Made by a program: the position numbers and the translations under genes. A stretch of DNA of 64,000 nucleotides, from assembly GCA_928212115.1 (NCBI GenBank), contig CAKMRJ010005634.1, forward strand, positions 122,838,613 to 122,902,612, given 5' to 3'. The stretch is from Lactuca virosa. Lineage: Eukaryota; Streptophyta; Magnoliopsida; Asterales; Asteraceae. This document shows, piece after piece, positions 46,707-58,336 of the stretch. Below the pieces are notes generated by a model, which was not told the origin of the DNA, did no database searches, and worked only from the letters and a program-made list of their open reading frames with translations. Every line of letters begins with the position of its first letter. The first letter of the stretch is position 1.

Positions 46707-48370
46707 TACACTTCTATTAACTCATCCTTGCCTTAAAAATTTCCGAACAAAATCCAAAATTCATAAAAGCCCGAACTGACACTTTACTGCAATACCCCTT
46801 CGCGCCAAAACACAGGCCCATAAGTTTTCGATCCAAAACGCTACTTCTATAATTCTGAAGCCCCATAAGTTTCCTGATGAAAACATCTGATACAAAAATA
46901 TCACGACGACTCTCAATACGAGTCTCATCTATATAACAGCTACAGAGAAGCACGAGCAACGCCAACATATTCTACAACTTCCCAACTATAAGACCATATC
47001 AACTCAATCAATATGCTTCCATAGACCGGGAACCCATCAGATCTAAACTTCATAACCCATATTCCAGTTTTGATATTCATCCTTTCATTGAACCCACCCC
47101 TTGGCTTTGACTAAGAACACCACCAAACATGCGGAATGAAGCACTCAAAAACACATCGATCATGAATTTCAACCAAATCCAAATCCATAAGTTGTACTTA
47201 AAAACTTAAATGAACCATTGACTACATAAAACGCCATTCACAACCACTGCTCCTACGAGTAAAGATGAGAAATCCATAAATTTTTACATTTGCCTCCAAT
47301 CCTTATCAACTCAGGTGTACCCCCATCTCTCAAATCACACGAGACATTCACAATGAACTTCATGATTCTGGACTCCATAACCGATACCCACACTTGGTAC
47401 CCAACCCCTAATAACAGCTCACAGACCAACGTGATTTATAATGCAAACACTTTGTAAGAGACTTTCTGATGCACGACTGATACTAACAACAACCCTTAAC
47501 TCCTTACCTTATCCAAACAAACTGATTTGTGAGTCTCCCGACTTCCATCAATGCGCCAACATCGAAATTACCACAAGCAGAAGAAATAAACAATCATGAT
47601 CACTGGGCCCACAACCTATTTCTGGAATACCCCTACAAGGTCCTCAACATAGGTCTGGATTGCCTCCGAGCCCACAACATGAGTCTGGAATACCCTACCC
47701 GACCCTCAGCCCATGTCTAGAATGCTCCTGATATTACACCGATCTTGTCGACATTACATCATTCACCCAGCACCCCAGGCCTAAAGATACTCACCTCATC
47801 CTATCGCCTTGTAGGGACCTAAACAACGTCCCCCTCAACGCTAACCAAGCACAACAATGCATAAATCTTACCATGCATAATTCCTTTTACAGAAAAAGAT
47901 GCTACCAATGCAAAACCCTACGAAAACATGGTCGTACACGACCCGAGAATAGGATAAACGGTCGTGCTCTTGATCCAATTCAAAGGCTATAACTAAAAAA
48001 GAACCATGCACATAATTCGAACCAAGTGCTCCAATGCTATCTTGTCTAGCTCACATATACCCCTCTCGGCAATATATAATGAATTTACCACAATGCACAT
48101 CCTTAGGGAACCCATAACCTCATCCAAAAGGGAAGCAATACTAGAGTTCTATTGAAACGACACCTTAATCAATAACATAAGACATCCTCATGATCGGTCG
48201 AAACAAGATCCTATACTTGATTGAGAATGAACAGATTCCACCAATACGTAACTAACTCGAGAAGACTTCCAACGTGATCCTGAATGCTACCAAAACCTAA
48301 GCCTGCTACGAACTAAAACTCCACACCACCATTGAGGGTAAACATACCCAGAGACCAAAGGGGCATAAAC
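46707..48370. other. Host DNA of element C, worn gypsy-type sequence
   Basis: Continues the sequence interrupted at 30580 after the TACAC duplication. No gag or pol motif is readable. A ~30-bp motif ('cccacaacatgagtctggaatacccta') repeats about four times at 47604-47728. The direct neighbour on the left is an LTR fragment of the E type, so this is probably the rest of that LTR or its neighbour. Minus-strand frames of 83 codons or less are not convincing. Confidence 0.4.
47604..47728. repeat. ~30-bp degenerate tandem repeat, four units
   Basis: Units 'gcccacaacctatttctggaatacccct', 'tcctcaacataggtctggattgcctcc' and so on follow each other with one-third divergence. Confidence 0.6.
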
Positions 48371-49125
48371 TGATGGGTTTTGAGCATTCTAACACTTCCT
48401 AAGTGTACATGCAACCCTAATAACCTTGGATCTATGTTTGTCTAATTATCATGCAAAGTTGAATTCCAAGGTTATATTCCTATCTAGCATACATGGGGAA
48501 CATTTTTAACTTGAATGAAAGATAGAATAACTTACCTTGTTGTTGATTATGATCCTTGAAACCTTGTGAGCCTAGCACCCCAAGTGTGATGCCTCAAATG
48601 CTTCACACAACACCAAATGCAAAAGAGTAAACTTTGAGAGAATCTTACACTTGCAAAATCGGCTCTAGCCCTCTTGTTTCTTAGTGTCGCAAATTTTGGG
48701 GAGAACACCTTTGTTTATATAGTGTGTTGCATTAGGTAAACCCTAATGTAACATGAATCTTCATTTCATGATCCATGGGTTAACTCCATGGAGCATCCAT
48801 GGAGCATCCTATGGGTGGAACCCAACTTGATAATCCATGGAGCCTCTTAGCCCACTATATAAGATATGGAAGATTTACATAATCTACCCATATATTTAAT
48901 TAGTTATCTTTTGATCACTTAATTAATTCTAAATTAATTCTTGATTAAACTAATTAAATAATATTATTAATATATTAGAACTTATAATATATTAATAACC
49001 ATAAATGTTATTTCTCTCATTTTAGTTTATTCAATTGCATGGTGCCATGCAACCCAAATGGACCATGTCGGGTCGGGTCAAGTACATACCAGAAATAGTT
49101 ATGGACTTAGACACCTTATCCAACA
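48371..49125 (-). repeat. LTR of family D (left)
   Basis: Starts TGATGGGTTTTGAGC and ends CCAACA. TATA-like CTATATAAA on the minus strand at 48713-48722. Polypurine tract (minus strand CCAAGTGGGAGAC) at 49126-49138. The LTR is related to those of A and C at both ends. Confidence 0.9.
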
Positions 49126-49746
49126 GTCTCCCACTTGGATAAGTCTAATAACTATAACTGCAATACTTCAGGAACCGATCGGCAATCGTAGCTCTTTCAA
49201 GGTCTCTCGGAACTAAGAAGATGATGATACGCCATTTAAGATAAGTGATCATATAATCCTCTGTTCTAGATATCAGCCGGACAAATACATGGAACAATGT
49301 CTTACTTATTGTCCAGCAGTTTGTTTCCCGATTTCCGATTTGTTTGACAAAGAACTTAATTGAACACATCAACTTAGTTCTGACCGGGCCCGGTACATAG
49401 GTCAAAACAAAATCATCGAGGGGCCCAGATATCAGCTTCTAATCCAAGAAGGAACAGGTAAACTTCGACTCATATGTTTGTTCTACTACTCATTGAATTA
49501 TACACAAGAGCACGTTTTATAACATCGAGTTACCAATGCGTTTTCGTACAATCAATGCATAACCAACTCATAAGTAACAAATCATATATCTAGGTTTGAA
49601 GACTTATATGATATTACCGTCTCACGATCACTCGAGATAAATTCCATGAAGTGATTCCAGTGAGCGTGGGTTGAGTCCAATGCTCAGAACTTATGAGCAC
49701 TCATGAGTGTTGTAGCCATGTCCACAACTTAGACCTCTGCAACCAA

Positions 49747-50385
49747 TCATGACAGTCTTGATTCATACCTACTTCCGACATATGACCGACTGTGGAGGTT
49801 CGAATAATATGATATACCAAACATAATTATTCTGGTAAAGAAATCGCTAGCTGCTATATACTCTGATTCGCAAGTTGAATCAGCCACTGTCTCTCGCTTG
49901 GAACTCTTCCAAGAAATTGCTCCTCCGTTTATGGTAAAGACCCAGCCTGATTGAGAGCGGAAATTATCCCTATCAGTTTGAAAGCTAGCATCACTATACC
50001 CTACAACTCTCAAGTCTTCACTCCCACCGAGGGTAAGGACCCAGTCCTTAGTCCTCCATAGGTACTTGAGGATATTCTTTACCGCCGTCCAGTGTGCCTT
50101 GCCAGGGTTCCCCTGATACCTGCTAACCATGCTCAAAGAAAAGGCTACATCAGGTCGAGTACACGTCATAGCATACATGATCGATCCTACAGCCGAAGCA
50201 TAAGGTATTCGACTCATTTCTGCTATCTCAGCCTCAGTGCTACGGCTTTGTGTCTTACTCAATCTGGCGATACTCTGGATGGGTAACTCTCCATTCTTGG
50301 AGTCCTGCATGCCGAATCTCTTCAGCACCTTATCCAAGTAGGTACTCTGACTAAGTCCAATTAGTCTTTTACTCCGGTCTCTCAA
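49747..50385 (-). pseudogene. pol: Family D copy 1: RT C-terminus and RNase H
   Basis: Open minus-strand frame of 212 residues: QSTYLDKVLKRFGMQDSKNG (after RT), MSRIPYASAVGSIMYAMTCT, RPDVAFSLSMVSRY and, in RNase H, VVGYSDASFQTDRDN, QSGWVFTINGGAISWKSSKR and ADSTCESEYIAA. These are the classic Copia RT-RNase H linker and active-site surroundings. After EYIAA the sequence jumps to unrelated codons because ~460 bp with the RNase H end are deleted, so the protein tail (FFTRII...) is abnormal. The enzyme would degrade RNA in RNA-DNA hybrids during reverse transcription. This copy is inactive by deletion and upstream frameshifts. Confidence 0.85.
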
Positions 50386-51206
50386 GATCCGTTATCCCCA
50401 TAGATATAGGCAGCTTCTCCTAGGTCCTCATAGAAAAACACTTCCCAAGCCAGGACTTAACTTCCTGCAGAGTTGGGATGTCATTTCCTATGAGTAGTGT
50501 CAGCCACATACAATACCAAAAAGCTAACTATATCCCACTAGCCTTGACAGATACACAAGATTCATCTTCACTCCTAGAAAAGCCCAATTCTTTGACTTTC
50601 TCATCAAAGCAAAGATTCCCCATCTACGAGGTTGCTTGCTTTAACCCATAAATGGATTTCTCAAGCTTACACACGCTATTAGGGTCCTCTGTGTTTGACA
50701 AAACCCTCTGGCTGACTCATGTAAACATCCTCATCCAACTTCCATTAAGGAAAGCGGTTTTGACATCCATTTGCCATATTTCATAGTCATGAAATGAATA
50801 TGGCTAACAGAACCCTAATGACTTAATCTTGGCCACTGGAGAAAAGGTCTCATCATAATCAACTCCCAGAGTTGTGAGAAACCCTTGCAAACCAGTCGTG
50901 CCTTTAAGTGTTACATTACCATCCATGTCGGTCTTCTCTTGAAGATCCATTTGCACTCAGGTCTTACGACCTTGTTACATTCTCAACCAAGTTCCAAACT
51001 TGATTGTCATAACATGGACTGTATCGCGCTGTCCATTGCCTCTTTCCACTTGGCTGACTCAGGCCCTGCCATGGCTTCGCGTAACTGTTAGGTTCATCCA
51101 GACCTATCAGTGTCTCATCACTGATAAGTGTATCACTTCCGCAGTAATATGGAATCCATAGTAATGCTCAGGTGCATTTCCTAACCCTTGTGCAACGCCT
51201 CAGAGG
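50386..51206 (-). pseudogene. pol: Family D copy 1: reverse transcriptase, frameshifted
   Basis: Matches copy 2 at 57470-58270 at high identity but with many single-base gains and losses. The YVDD region (near 50510-50490) is disrupted by a deletion around 50505, where copy 2 reads YVDDILLIGND. The AMAGPESAKW-like start is at about 51047-51075. No frame of useful length remains, so no active RT is possible. Confidence 0.8.
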
Positions 51207-52230
51207 TCAGATTGTCAATTGGCTCAATAGGAGTTTCCTCTCAAGTTGAGTGCTAGGGTTTGAAGTTCCTTCACCACTTGACTCTTGAATTTCTTCAAGG
51301 TCAACTTGCCTCCCACTGTCTCCTTGGCTTATGAACTCTCTCTCTCTCCGAAAAAGAAAAGCCCTCCTAGGTACAAAAGACCACATTCTCACTAGGTCTG
51401 TAGAAGAGGTAACCAAAGGATTTCTGTGGGTAGCCGATGAAAATACACCTCTCACTTCGAGGTTCGAGCTTATCATGAGTCCGCGTCTCATGAAAGCCTC
51501 GCAACCTAAATCTTAATGTGGTCTCGTTTGGGTACTTTACCAGTCCACATCTCATGAGGAGTTTTGGCAACTTTCTTTGTGGGGACTAGATTAAGGATAT
51601 GGGCGACAGTCTCTAAGGCATACCCCAAAATGAGATTTGGTAGCGAGGCTCGACTCATAATGGAACGAACCATATTCCACAAGGTTCGATTACGCCTCTC
51701 AGCTACACCATTCAACTGCGGTGTCCTGGAGTGTCAATTGTGAGACAATCCCACATTCCCTAAGATAGTCGAGGAACTCTGAACTAGATACTTCACCCCA
51801 CCTCGATCGGATCGAAGCATCTTAATTTTCCTGCCCAATTGATTCTCGACTTCCTGTTTAAACTCTTTAAAACTCTCAAAAGTCTCTGACTTATGCTTGA
51901 TTTAGTAGACATATCCATATCTACTGTAATCATAGTAAAAGTCAAATAATAACGATTATCATCCCTTGTGGCATGTTTGAAGGGCCCACACACATCCGTA
52001 TGTATAAGGTCCAACAAACCTTCACCCCTCTCACAAGAACCTGTGAAGGGTGACTTTGTGATTTTTCCAAGTAAGCATGATTCGCAACTATATCTGACTT
52101 TAGTCAAATGACTCCAAGACTCCATCCTTTTGGAGTTTGGCCTCTGCGTTTTCTTGCTTATATGTCCAAGACGACAATGCCATAATGATGCTTTATCCAA
52201 GTTATTATCATTAACAGAATCAATACACAA
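51207..52230 (-). pseudogene. pol: Family D copy 1: integrase
   Basis: Broken frames in order on the minus strand: LWHCRLGHISKK and CESCLLGKITKSPF (HHCC-type GAG-pre-integrase zinc domain), LDLIHTDVCGPFKHATRDDN with YYLTFTMITV (first catalytic Asp region), then MNGVAERRNRTLWNMVRSIM (the glutamate of the catalytic triad is the E of VAERRNRT), PHEMWTGKVP and a C-terminal part SERCIFIGYPQKSFGYLFY. At least three frame changes separate them. The family's integrase inserts element cDNA into host DNA. Confidence 0.82.
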
Positions 52231-52593
52231 GCATTATTTCCTAAGTTATCAACCACATATACAGTTTCATACACACCATCAAAAGGTATGCTTTAATATA
52301 AGAACATTATTAAAGAAAGCATTAATCGAACCACTTCATTACCAAATGAAAAGGTGAAACCTTGTTTATACAATGCATGAAAGGAAATAATATTTCTTGC
52401 CATTTCTGGCGAATAACAACATTTATTCAAATCTAAACTAAACCCACTACTTAGCGATAAAGTATAAACTCCAATCTTGGTGACAGCTAAAGCTTTCCTA
52501 TTCCCCATGATTAAGTTTATTCTTCCATGCTCCACATTCTCACTTCTTCTTAGTCACTGCAAATCAGAACAGATATGAATACCACAACCGGTA
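52231..52593 (-). pseudogene. pol: Family D copy 1: protease to pre-integrase linker
   Basis: Minus-strand frame 52535-52293 encodes INLIMGNRKALAVTKIGVYT and CCYSPEMARNIISFHALYKQ, the usual stretch between Copia protease and the GAG-pre-integrase domain. The DSG-like protease start lies just upstream near 52590-52560 ('gacaccggttgtggt'-like) and is not in one frame with it. Confidence 0.65.
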
Positions 52594-53570
52594 TCAAGGA
52601 CAAGAGTTAGAATGGGGTGAGTTATTAGATAAGATAGTGTAAATACCTGCATGGTTGGGTTTAACTTTCCCATCCTTCACATCTTGCTGGTACTTTGGGC
52701 AGTTCCGCTTCCAATGTGACTTTTCATGGCAATAGAAGCATTCAGCCTCTTTAGGGTCAAAGAAGGAGTGACAAAACCTTTCTAGTTCCACTTGAAGAAG
52801 AGCCAAAAGGGTCCTAGCCTTGGTACCCTTCGAAGGAGCTTCCTCTTCTTCCCTCGACCTTTCCCGATTGCCAAAACCGGGGCGGAGTTTGGAGTAGTGA
52901 GCGAGTGTTAACAACCGACCCTTACCCTTAACACCTGTTTCTGCGGTCTTGAGGAGTCCCTGAAGTTGCTGAGTGTGACCTCTTCCTTATTCATGTGATA
53001 TGTCATGCGGAATTGATCATATCACGATGGTAAGGAGTGCAAAATGATATCTATTGCAAGCTCCTCAGGGAAGTTCACATTAAGCTTCAAACACCGATCC
53101 ACATACCTTTGCATTCTGCATGTGCTCGTGACGGATTCCGTCCTTCATCATTGTTGTTATGATAGAGCATATGATTTCATACCTCTCTTGTCGTGCACTT
53201 TGATGGTATCTTTCCATCAGATCTTGGTGCATTTCAAAAGGGTAGAAGTCCTCATATGGACTTTTGGAGTTCTGCTGTCATGGTGGCCAACATGATGCAT
53301 GCCACTTTTGTAGCATCCTTACATGTGCCCGGAAGTCAGCGATCTCCTGGGGAGTTGCAGTGGTCTCATCAATCTCCTTAAGCTCCTTGTCAAGAACATA
53401 TTCTTTGTCCTCGTAGCGGGTAATCATCCTGATGTTTCTGATCCATTCATTGAAGTTGGATCCATCAAAAAGTGACTTTCCCACACAAGTTCATAAGGGG
53501 AAAGGAGCCATTAGGATTAGAGCCGAAGAAGCAGCATTGTTTGAGACATCTGAAAGAAGCAGAACAAGAT
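52594..53570 (-). pseudogene. gag: Family D copy 1: gag
   Basis: The N-terminal part (53484-53278) reads DGSNFNEWIRNIRMITRYED and YVLDKELKEIDETTATPQEI. A middle part in shifted frames follows. The last part (52914-52594) carries the zinc knuckle CFYCHEKSHWKRNC, where the usual glycine before HW is serine, then the DVKDGKVKPN stretch. The knuckle and tail resemble gag of element C (CFYCHLKGHWKRSC, RDGKVKLYD), which ties the families together. Several frame changes prevent a full product. Confidence 0.8.
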
Positions 53571-54986
53571 TAGTTTTAGATATTAAGAGAGTCCTTAATA
53601 AAACACCCAAATGTAATATTAAGGCTAGGATCCAATCACAATATATTATAACTTAGAAGAGGTATGCCGTAATCCAAAGCTATAACATATTTGAAAGGTA
53701 GGTGAATGACGATTCCCAATTTCCACCATGAAAAAACGAAATATAGATTATTAGGTTTTTATTGGTTCTTAGCAATTCCTAGATTCTTTTGAGATTTACT
53801 GAATTTTTCAAAGGCATGTTTCAATCTCGAGTATGCCCCTCAAGATTTGTGACTGGGATACCGAGGATCACAAAACGTGGTTGGAGTAGAAGTAACCATG
53901 CAAATCACTTGGTACACTCAAAGTTTATCTACTCAACGATGTGCCGGTTAACCACACGAGCTCCACCGACCTATAATAAACTTTAAGTCACCCTTTACCT
54001 ACCTTGTTAAGTAAGTCCAAGTTAGTGTGCCGGTTAACCATAACAGCTCCACTAACGACTTAAACAAAGTGTAAAGTGTAATTTCATGGATTAGCACCTT
54101 ATTCACATTTTCCTAAAGTAACTAAGATTGGGAATTTAATAAAAGCATTTAGTTACTTTATATATTCATCATACTTTTAATGAGAATTTATAAGTCCTTG
54201 TCCTACCCGTTCGGCTAACGACCCTCCACCGATCAAGGAAGCAATGGGGAGAGTGGACACCCATTAAGTTGCCATTTTATAGGCAACAACCTTATACCCC
54301 CCTTATAGACCGGCTTCGTGAATGAGGCGTACTAGCGTTAAAGCACTTGATCTTATACATATATATATTAGTAACTTATAATATTATAAAGTATAAGGGT
54401 TGAATTTTAACTTTTAAATTCTAAGGGTTGGAACTAAAGTTTTAATCAAGACTTTACTTGTTCCAAAACTTGAGGGCAAGTTTGGTAAACTTCCAAAACT
54501 TTTCATTTCTTATAACTTATGAATTAATTGAGTGATAAAAATGAAGACTCTTCATTTTTATAACTCTTGTGTTCTTTTATGGCTTTAATAAAAGTGAGAC
54601 TTTTGGTTTTCCATAACTTGAGAACAAGTTATGGACTCCATTAAAACACATTATGATCATGAATTAAACTACCATGAATGTTACACAATTCCTATGATCA
54701 TCTAATCTTCATAAGTTCAAGAACATGAATATGACACTTTCAAGAATAAAAAAATACACTTAAAAACCTTGTAATTTTGATAATTGCCATTGTAAATGGA
54801 TTAGCAATAAACATTACACCATCTAAAACAAGTTTAAAAACACCACAACAGTTTAGGGTAATGTTTCTAGTCCATTTCCAGCAACAAATGTCGAAATTCT
54901 GAAAATTTCATGCAAGCCTCTACCTCGAGTGCAAGAACAGACTCGACGAGTAACTAGCTTGCACAAAAAAAAAACAAAAAAACCTA
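53571..54986 (-). other. Leader of family D copy 1
   Basis: Holds the GGTTAACC motif twice (53941-53970, 54024-54060), the 'cttcgtgaatgaggc' block (54310), AACTTGAGGGCAAGTT (54467-54482), AACTTGAGAACAAGTT (54615-54630) and ACTCGACGAGT (54941-54951). Order and spacing are as in element A. Confidence 0.65.
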
Positions 54987-54999
54987 GGCTCTGATACCA
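54987..54999 (-). other. Primer-binding site of family D copy 1
   Basis: Minus strand TGGTATCAGAGCC, one base from the LTR start at 55001. Confidence 0.9.
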
Positions 55000-55000
55000 C

Positions 55001-55762
55001 TGATGGGTTTTGAGCATTCTAACACTTCCTAAGTGTACATGCAACCCTAATAACCTTGGATCTATGTTTGTCTAATTATCATGCAAAGTTGAATTCCAAG
55101 GTTATATTCCTATCTAGCATACATGGGGAACATTTTTTACTTGAATGAAAGATAGAATAACTTACCTTGTTGTTGATTATGATCCTTGAAACCTTGTGAG
55201 CCTAGCACCCCCACAGTGTGTGATGCCTCAAATGCTTCACACAACACCAAATGCAAAGGAGTAAACTTTGAGAGAATCTTACACTTGCAAAATCGGCTCT
55301 AGCCCTCTTGTTTCTTAGTGTGCGCAAATTTTGGGGAGAACACCTTTGTTTATATAGTGTGTTGCATTAGGTAAACCCTAATGTAACATGACTCTTCATT
55401 TCCATGATCCATGGGTTAACTCCATGGAGCATCCATGGAGCATCCTATGGGTGGAACCCAACTTGATAATCCATGGAGCTTCTTAGCCCACTATATAAGA
55501 TATGGAAGATTTACATAATCTACCCATATATTTAATTAGTTATCTTTTGATCACTTAATTAATTCTAAATTAATTCTTGATCAAACTAATTAAATAATAT
55601 TTATTAATATATTATAAGTTCTAATATATTAATAACCATAAGTGTTATTCTCTTTTAGTTTATCCAATTGCATGGTGCCATGCAACCCAAATGGACCATG
55701 TCGGTCGGGTCGGGTCAAGTACATACCAGAAATAGTTATGGACTTTAGACACCTTATCCACA
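55001..55762 (-). repeat. LTR of family D (middle, shared)
   Basis: Near-identical to 48371-49125; TATA-like at 55348-55357. Primer site on its left side and polypurine tract on its right side, so it borders two interiors. Confidence 0.9.
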
Positions 55763-56559
55763 GTCTCCCACTTGGATAAGTCTAATAACTATAACTGCAA
55801 TACTTCAGGAACCGATCGGCAATCGTAGCTCTTTCAAGGTCTCTCGGAACTGAGAAGATGATGATACGCCATTTAAGATAAGTGATCATATAATCCTCTG
55901 TTCTAGATATCAGCCGGACAAATACATGGAACAATGTCTTACTTATTGTCCAGCAGTTTGTTTCCCGATTTCCGATTTGTTTGACAAAGAACTTAATTGA
56001 ACACATCAACTTAGTTCTGACCGGGCCCGGTACATATAGGTCAAAACAAAATCATCGAGGGGCCCAGATATCAGCTTCTAATCCAAGAAGGAATAGGTAA
56101 ACTTCGACTCATATGTTTGTTCTACTACTCATTGAATTATACACAAGAGCACGTTTTATAACATCGAGTTACCAATGCGTTTTTGTACAATCAATGCATA
56201 ACCAACTCATAAGTAACAAATCATATATCTAGGTTTGAAGACTTATATGATATTACCGTCTCACGATCACTCGAGATAAATTCCATGAAGTGATTCCAGT
56301 GAGCGTGGGTTGAGTCCAATGCTCAGAACTTATGAGCACTCATGAGTGTTGTAGCCATGTCCAACAACTTAGACCTCTGCAACCAATCATGACAGTCTTG
56401 ATTCATACCTACTTCCGACATATGACCGACTGTGGAGGTTCGAATAATATGATATACCAAACATAATTATTCTGGAAGTCAAAAAAATGCAAAAGAAATA
56501 GTAAAACGATCGACAAGAGATAGCAACACTTTACTCATAAAATAAAACACCTTTTATTC

Positions 56560-58336
56560 ATCATCTAATGTCAATTACACTTTACAAATTTCAAGGTTAT
56601 CTAACTACTAAATCTAATATCATCCTTCAGCCCTATGCTCCGAGCATGCTGAGATGCTTAACCCGAGTCAGTCCCTTCGTGAGGGGATCTGCTGGATTCT
56701 CATCCGATGATACCCTCTTTGACACGAGGAGTCCTTCTTCTATTGGATGTTTGATGAAATGGTATTTTCTGTCGATGTGTTTGGATCTCCCGTGATCCCT
56801 TAGTTCCTTGGCTAAGGCAACTGCACTTTCACATCATCACAAAAATTTCCATTGGCTCTTTAATAGCTGGTACAACTCCAAGGTCTCCAATGAAGTTCTT
56901 TAGCAGCCATATCGCCTCCTTTGTTGCCTCGCTAGCTGCTATATACTCTGATTCGCAAGTTGAATCAGCCACTGTCTCTTGCTTGCTTGGAACTCTTCCA
57001 GAAATTGCTCCTCCGTTTAGGGTAAGACCCAGCCTGACTGAGAGCGGAAATTATCCCTATCAGTCTGAAGCTAGCATCACTATACCCTACAACTCTCAAG
57101 TCTTCACTCCCACCGAGGGTAAGGACCCAGTCCTTAGTCCTCCGTAGGTACTTGAGGATATTCTTTACCGCAGTCCAGTGTGCCTTGCCAGGGTTCCCCT
57201 GATACCTGCTAACCATGCTCAAAGCAAAGGCCACATCAAGTCGAGTACACGTCATAGCATACATGATCGATCCTACAGCCGAAGCATAAGGTATTCGACT
57301 CATTTCTGCTATCTCAGCCTCAGTACTAGGGCTTTGTTCTTACTCAATCTGGCGTTACTCTGGATGGGTAAACTCTCCTTTCTTGGAGTCCTGCATGCCG
57401 AATCTCTTCAGCACCTTATCCAAGTAGGTACTCTCTGACTAAGTCCAATTAGTCTTTTACTCCGGTCTCTCAAGATCCTTATCCCTAGAATATAGGCAGC
57501 TTCTCCTAGGTCCTTCATAGAAAAACACTTCCCAAGCCAGGACTTAACTTCCTGCAGAGTTGGGATGTCATTTCCTATGAGTAGTATGTCATCCACATAC
57601 AATACCAAAAAGCTAACTATACTCCCACTAGCCTTGACATATACACAAGATTCATCTTCACTCCTAGAAAAGCCAAATTCTTTGACTTTCTCATCAAAGC
57701 AAAGATTCCATCTGCGAGGTGCTTGCTTTAACCCATAAATGGATTTCTCAAGCTTACACACTCTATTAGGGTACTCTATATTGATAAAACCCTCTGGCTG
57801 GCTCATGTAAACATCCTCAGCCAACTTTCCATTAAGGAAAGCGGTTTTGACATCCATTTGCCATATTTCATAGTCATGAAATGCAACTATGGCTAACAGA
57901 ACCCTAATAGACTAATCTTGGCCACTAGAGAAAAGGTCTCATCATAATCAACTCCCGGAGTTTGTGAGAAACCCTTTGCAACCAGTCGTGCCTTATAAGT
58001 GTGTACATTACCATCCATGTCGGTCTTCTTCTTAAAGATCCATTTGCACCCTACAGTCTTACGACCTGGTACATTCTCAACCAAGTTCCAAACTTGATTG
58101 TCATACATGGACTGTATCTCGCTGTCCATTGCCTCTTTCCACTTGGCTGACTCAGGGCCTGCCATGGCTTCCGCGTAACTGTTAGGTTCATCCAGACCTA
58201 TCAGTGTCTCATCACTGATAAGTGTATCACCTTCCGCAGTAATATGGAATCCATAGTAATGCTCAGGTGCATTCCTAACCCTTGTGGAACGCCTCAGAGG
58301 TACAGACTTGTCAATTGGCTCAACAGAGTTTTCCTT
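56560..58336 (-). pseudogene. pol: Family D copy 2: pol (RT and RNase H), frameshifted, 5' truncated
   Basis: On the minus strand: the RT start MAGPESAKWKEAMDSEIQSM with KTVGCKWIFKKKTDMDGNVH and KARLVAKGFSQTPGVDYDET (58165-57893), then a frame change, MDVKTAFLNGKLAEDVYMSQ, YGLKQAPRRWN and the catalytic FLVLYVDDILLIGND (57857-57408), then RNase H pieces SRIPYASAVGSIMYAM and VVGYSDASF (57303-56965) with more frame changes. The pol end DENPADPLTKGLTRVKHL and stop lie at about 56690-56633. YVDD is intact, but at least four frame breaks make it inactive. This copy keeps the 460 bp lost in copy 1. Confidence 0.85.

Larger units (their letters stand above)
48371..58336 (-). mobile_element. Family D Copia array: LTR-internal-LTR-internal
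   Basis: LTR 48371-49125, internal 1 49126-55000, LTR 55001-55762, internal 2 55763-~58336. Both LTRs are followed on the right by the same polypurine-side sequence, so the right LTR serves both as 5' LTR of copy 1 and as 3' LTR of copy 2. This is the product of unequal or intra-array recombination, or of tandem insertion, not a single insertion. Both copies encode Copia pol on the minus strand with frameshifts. Internal 1 lacks about 460 bp present in internal 2 (56480-56932). Internal 2 ends abruptly at about 58336 beside element E. No target duplication can be assigned. Confidence 0.85.
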
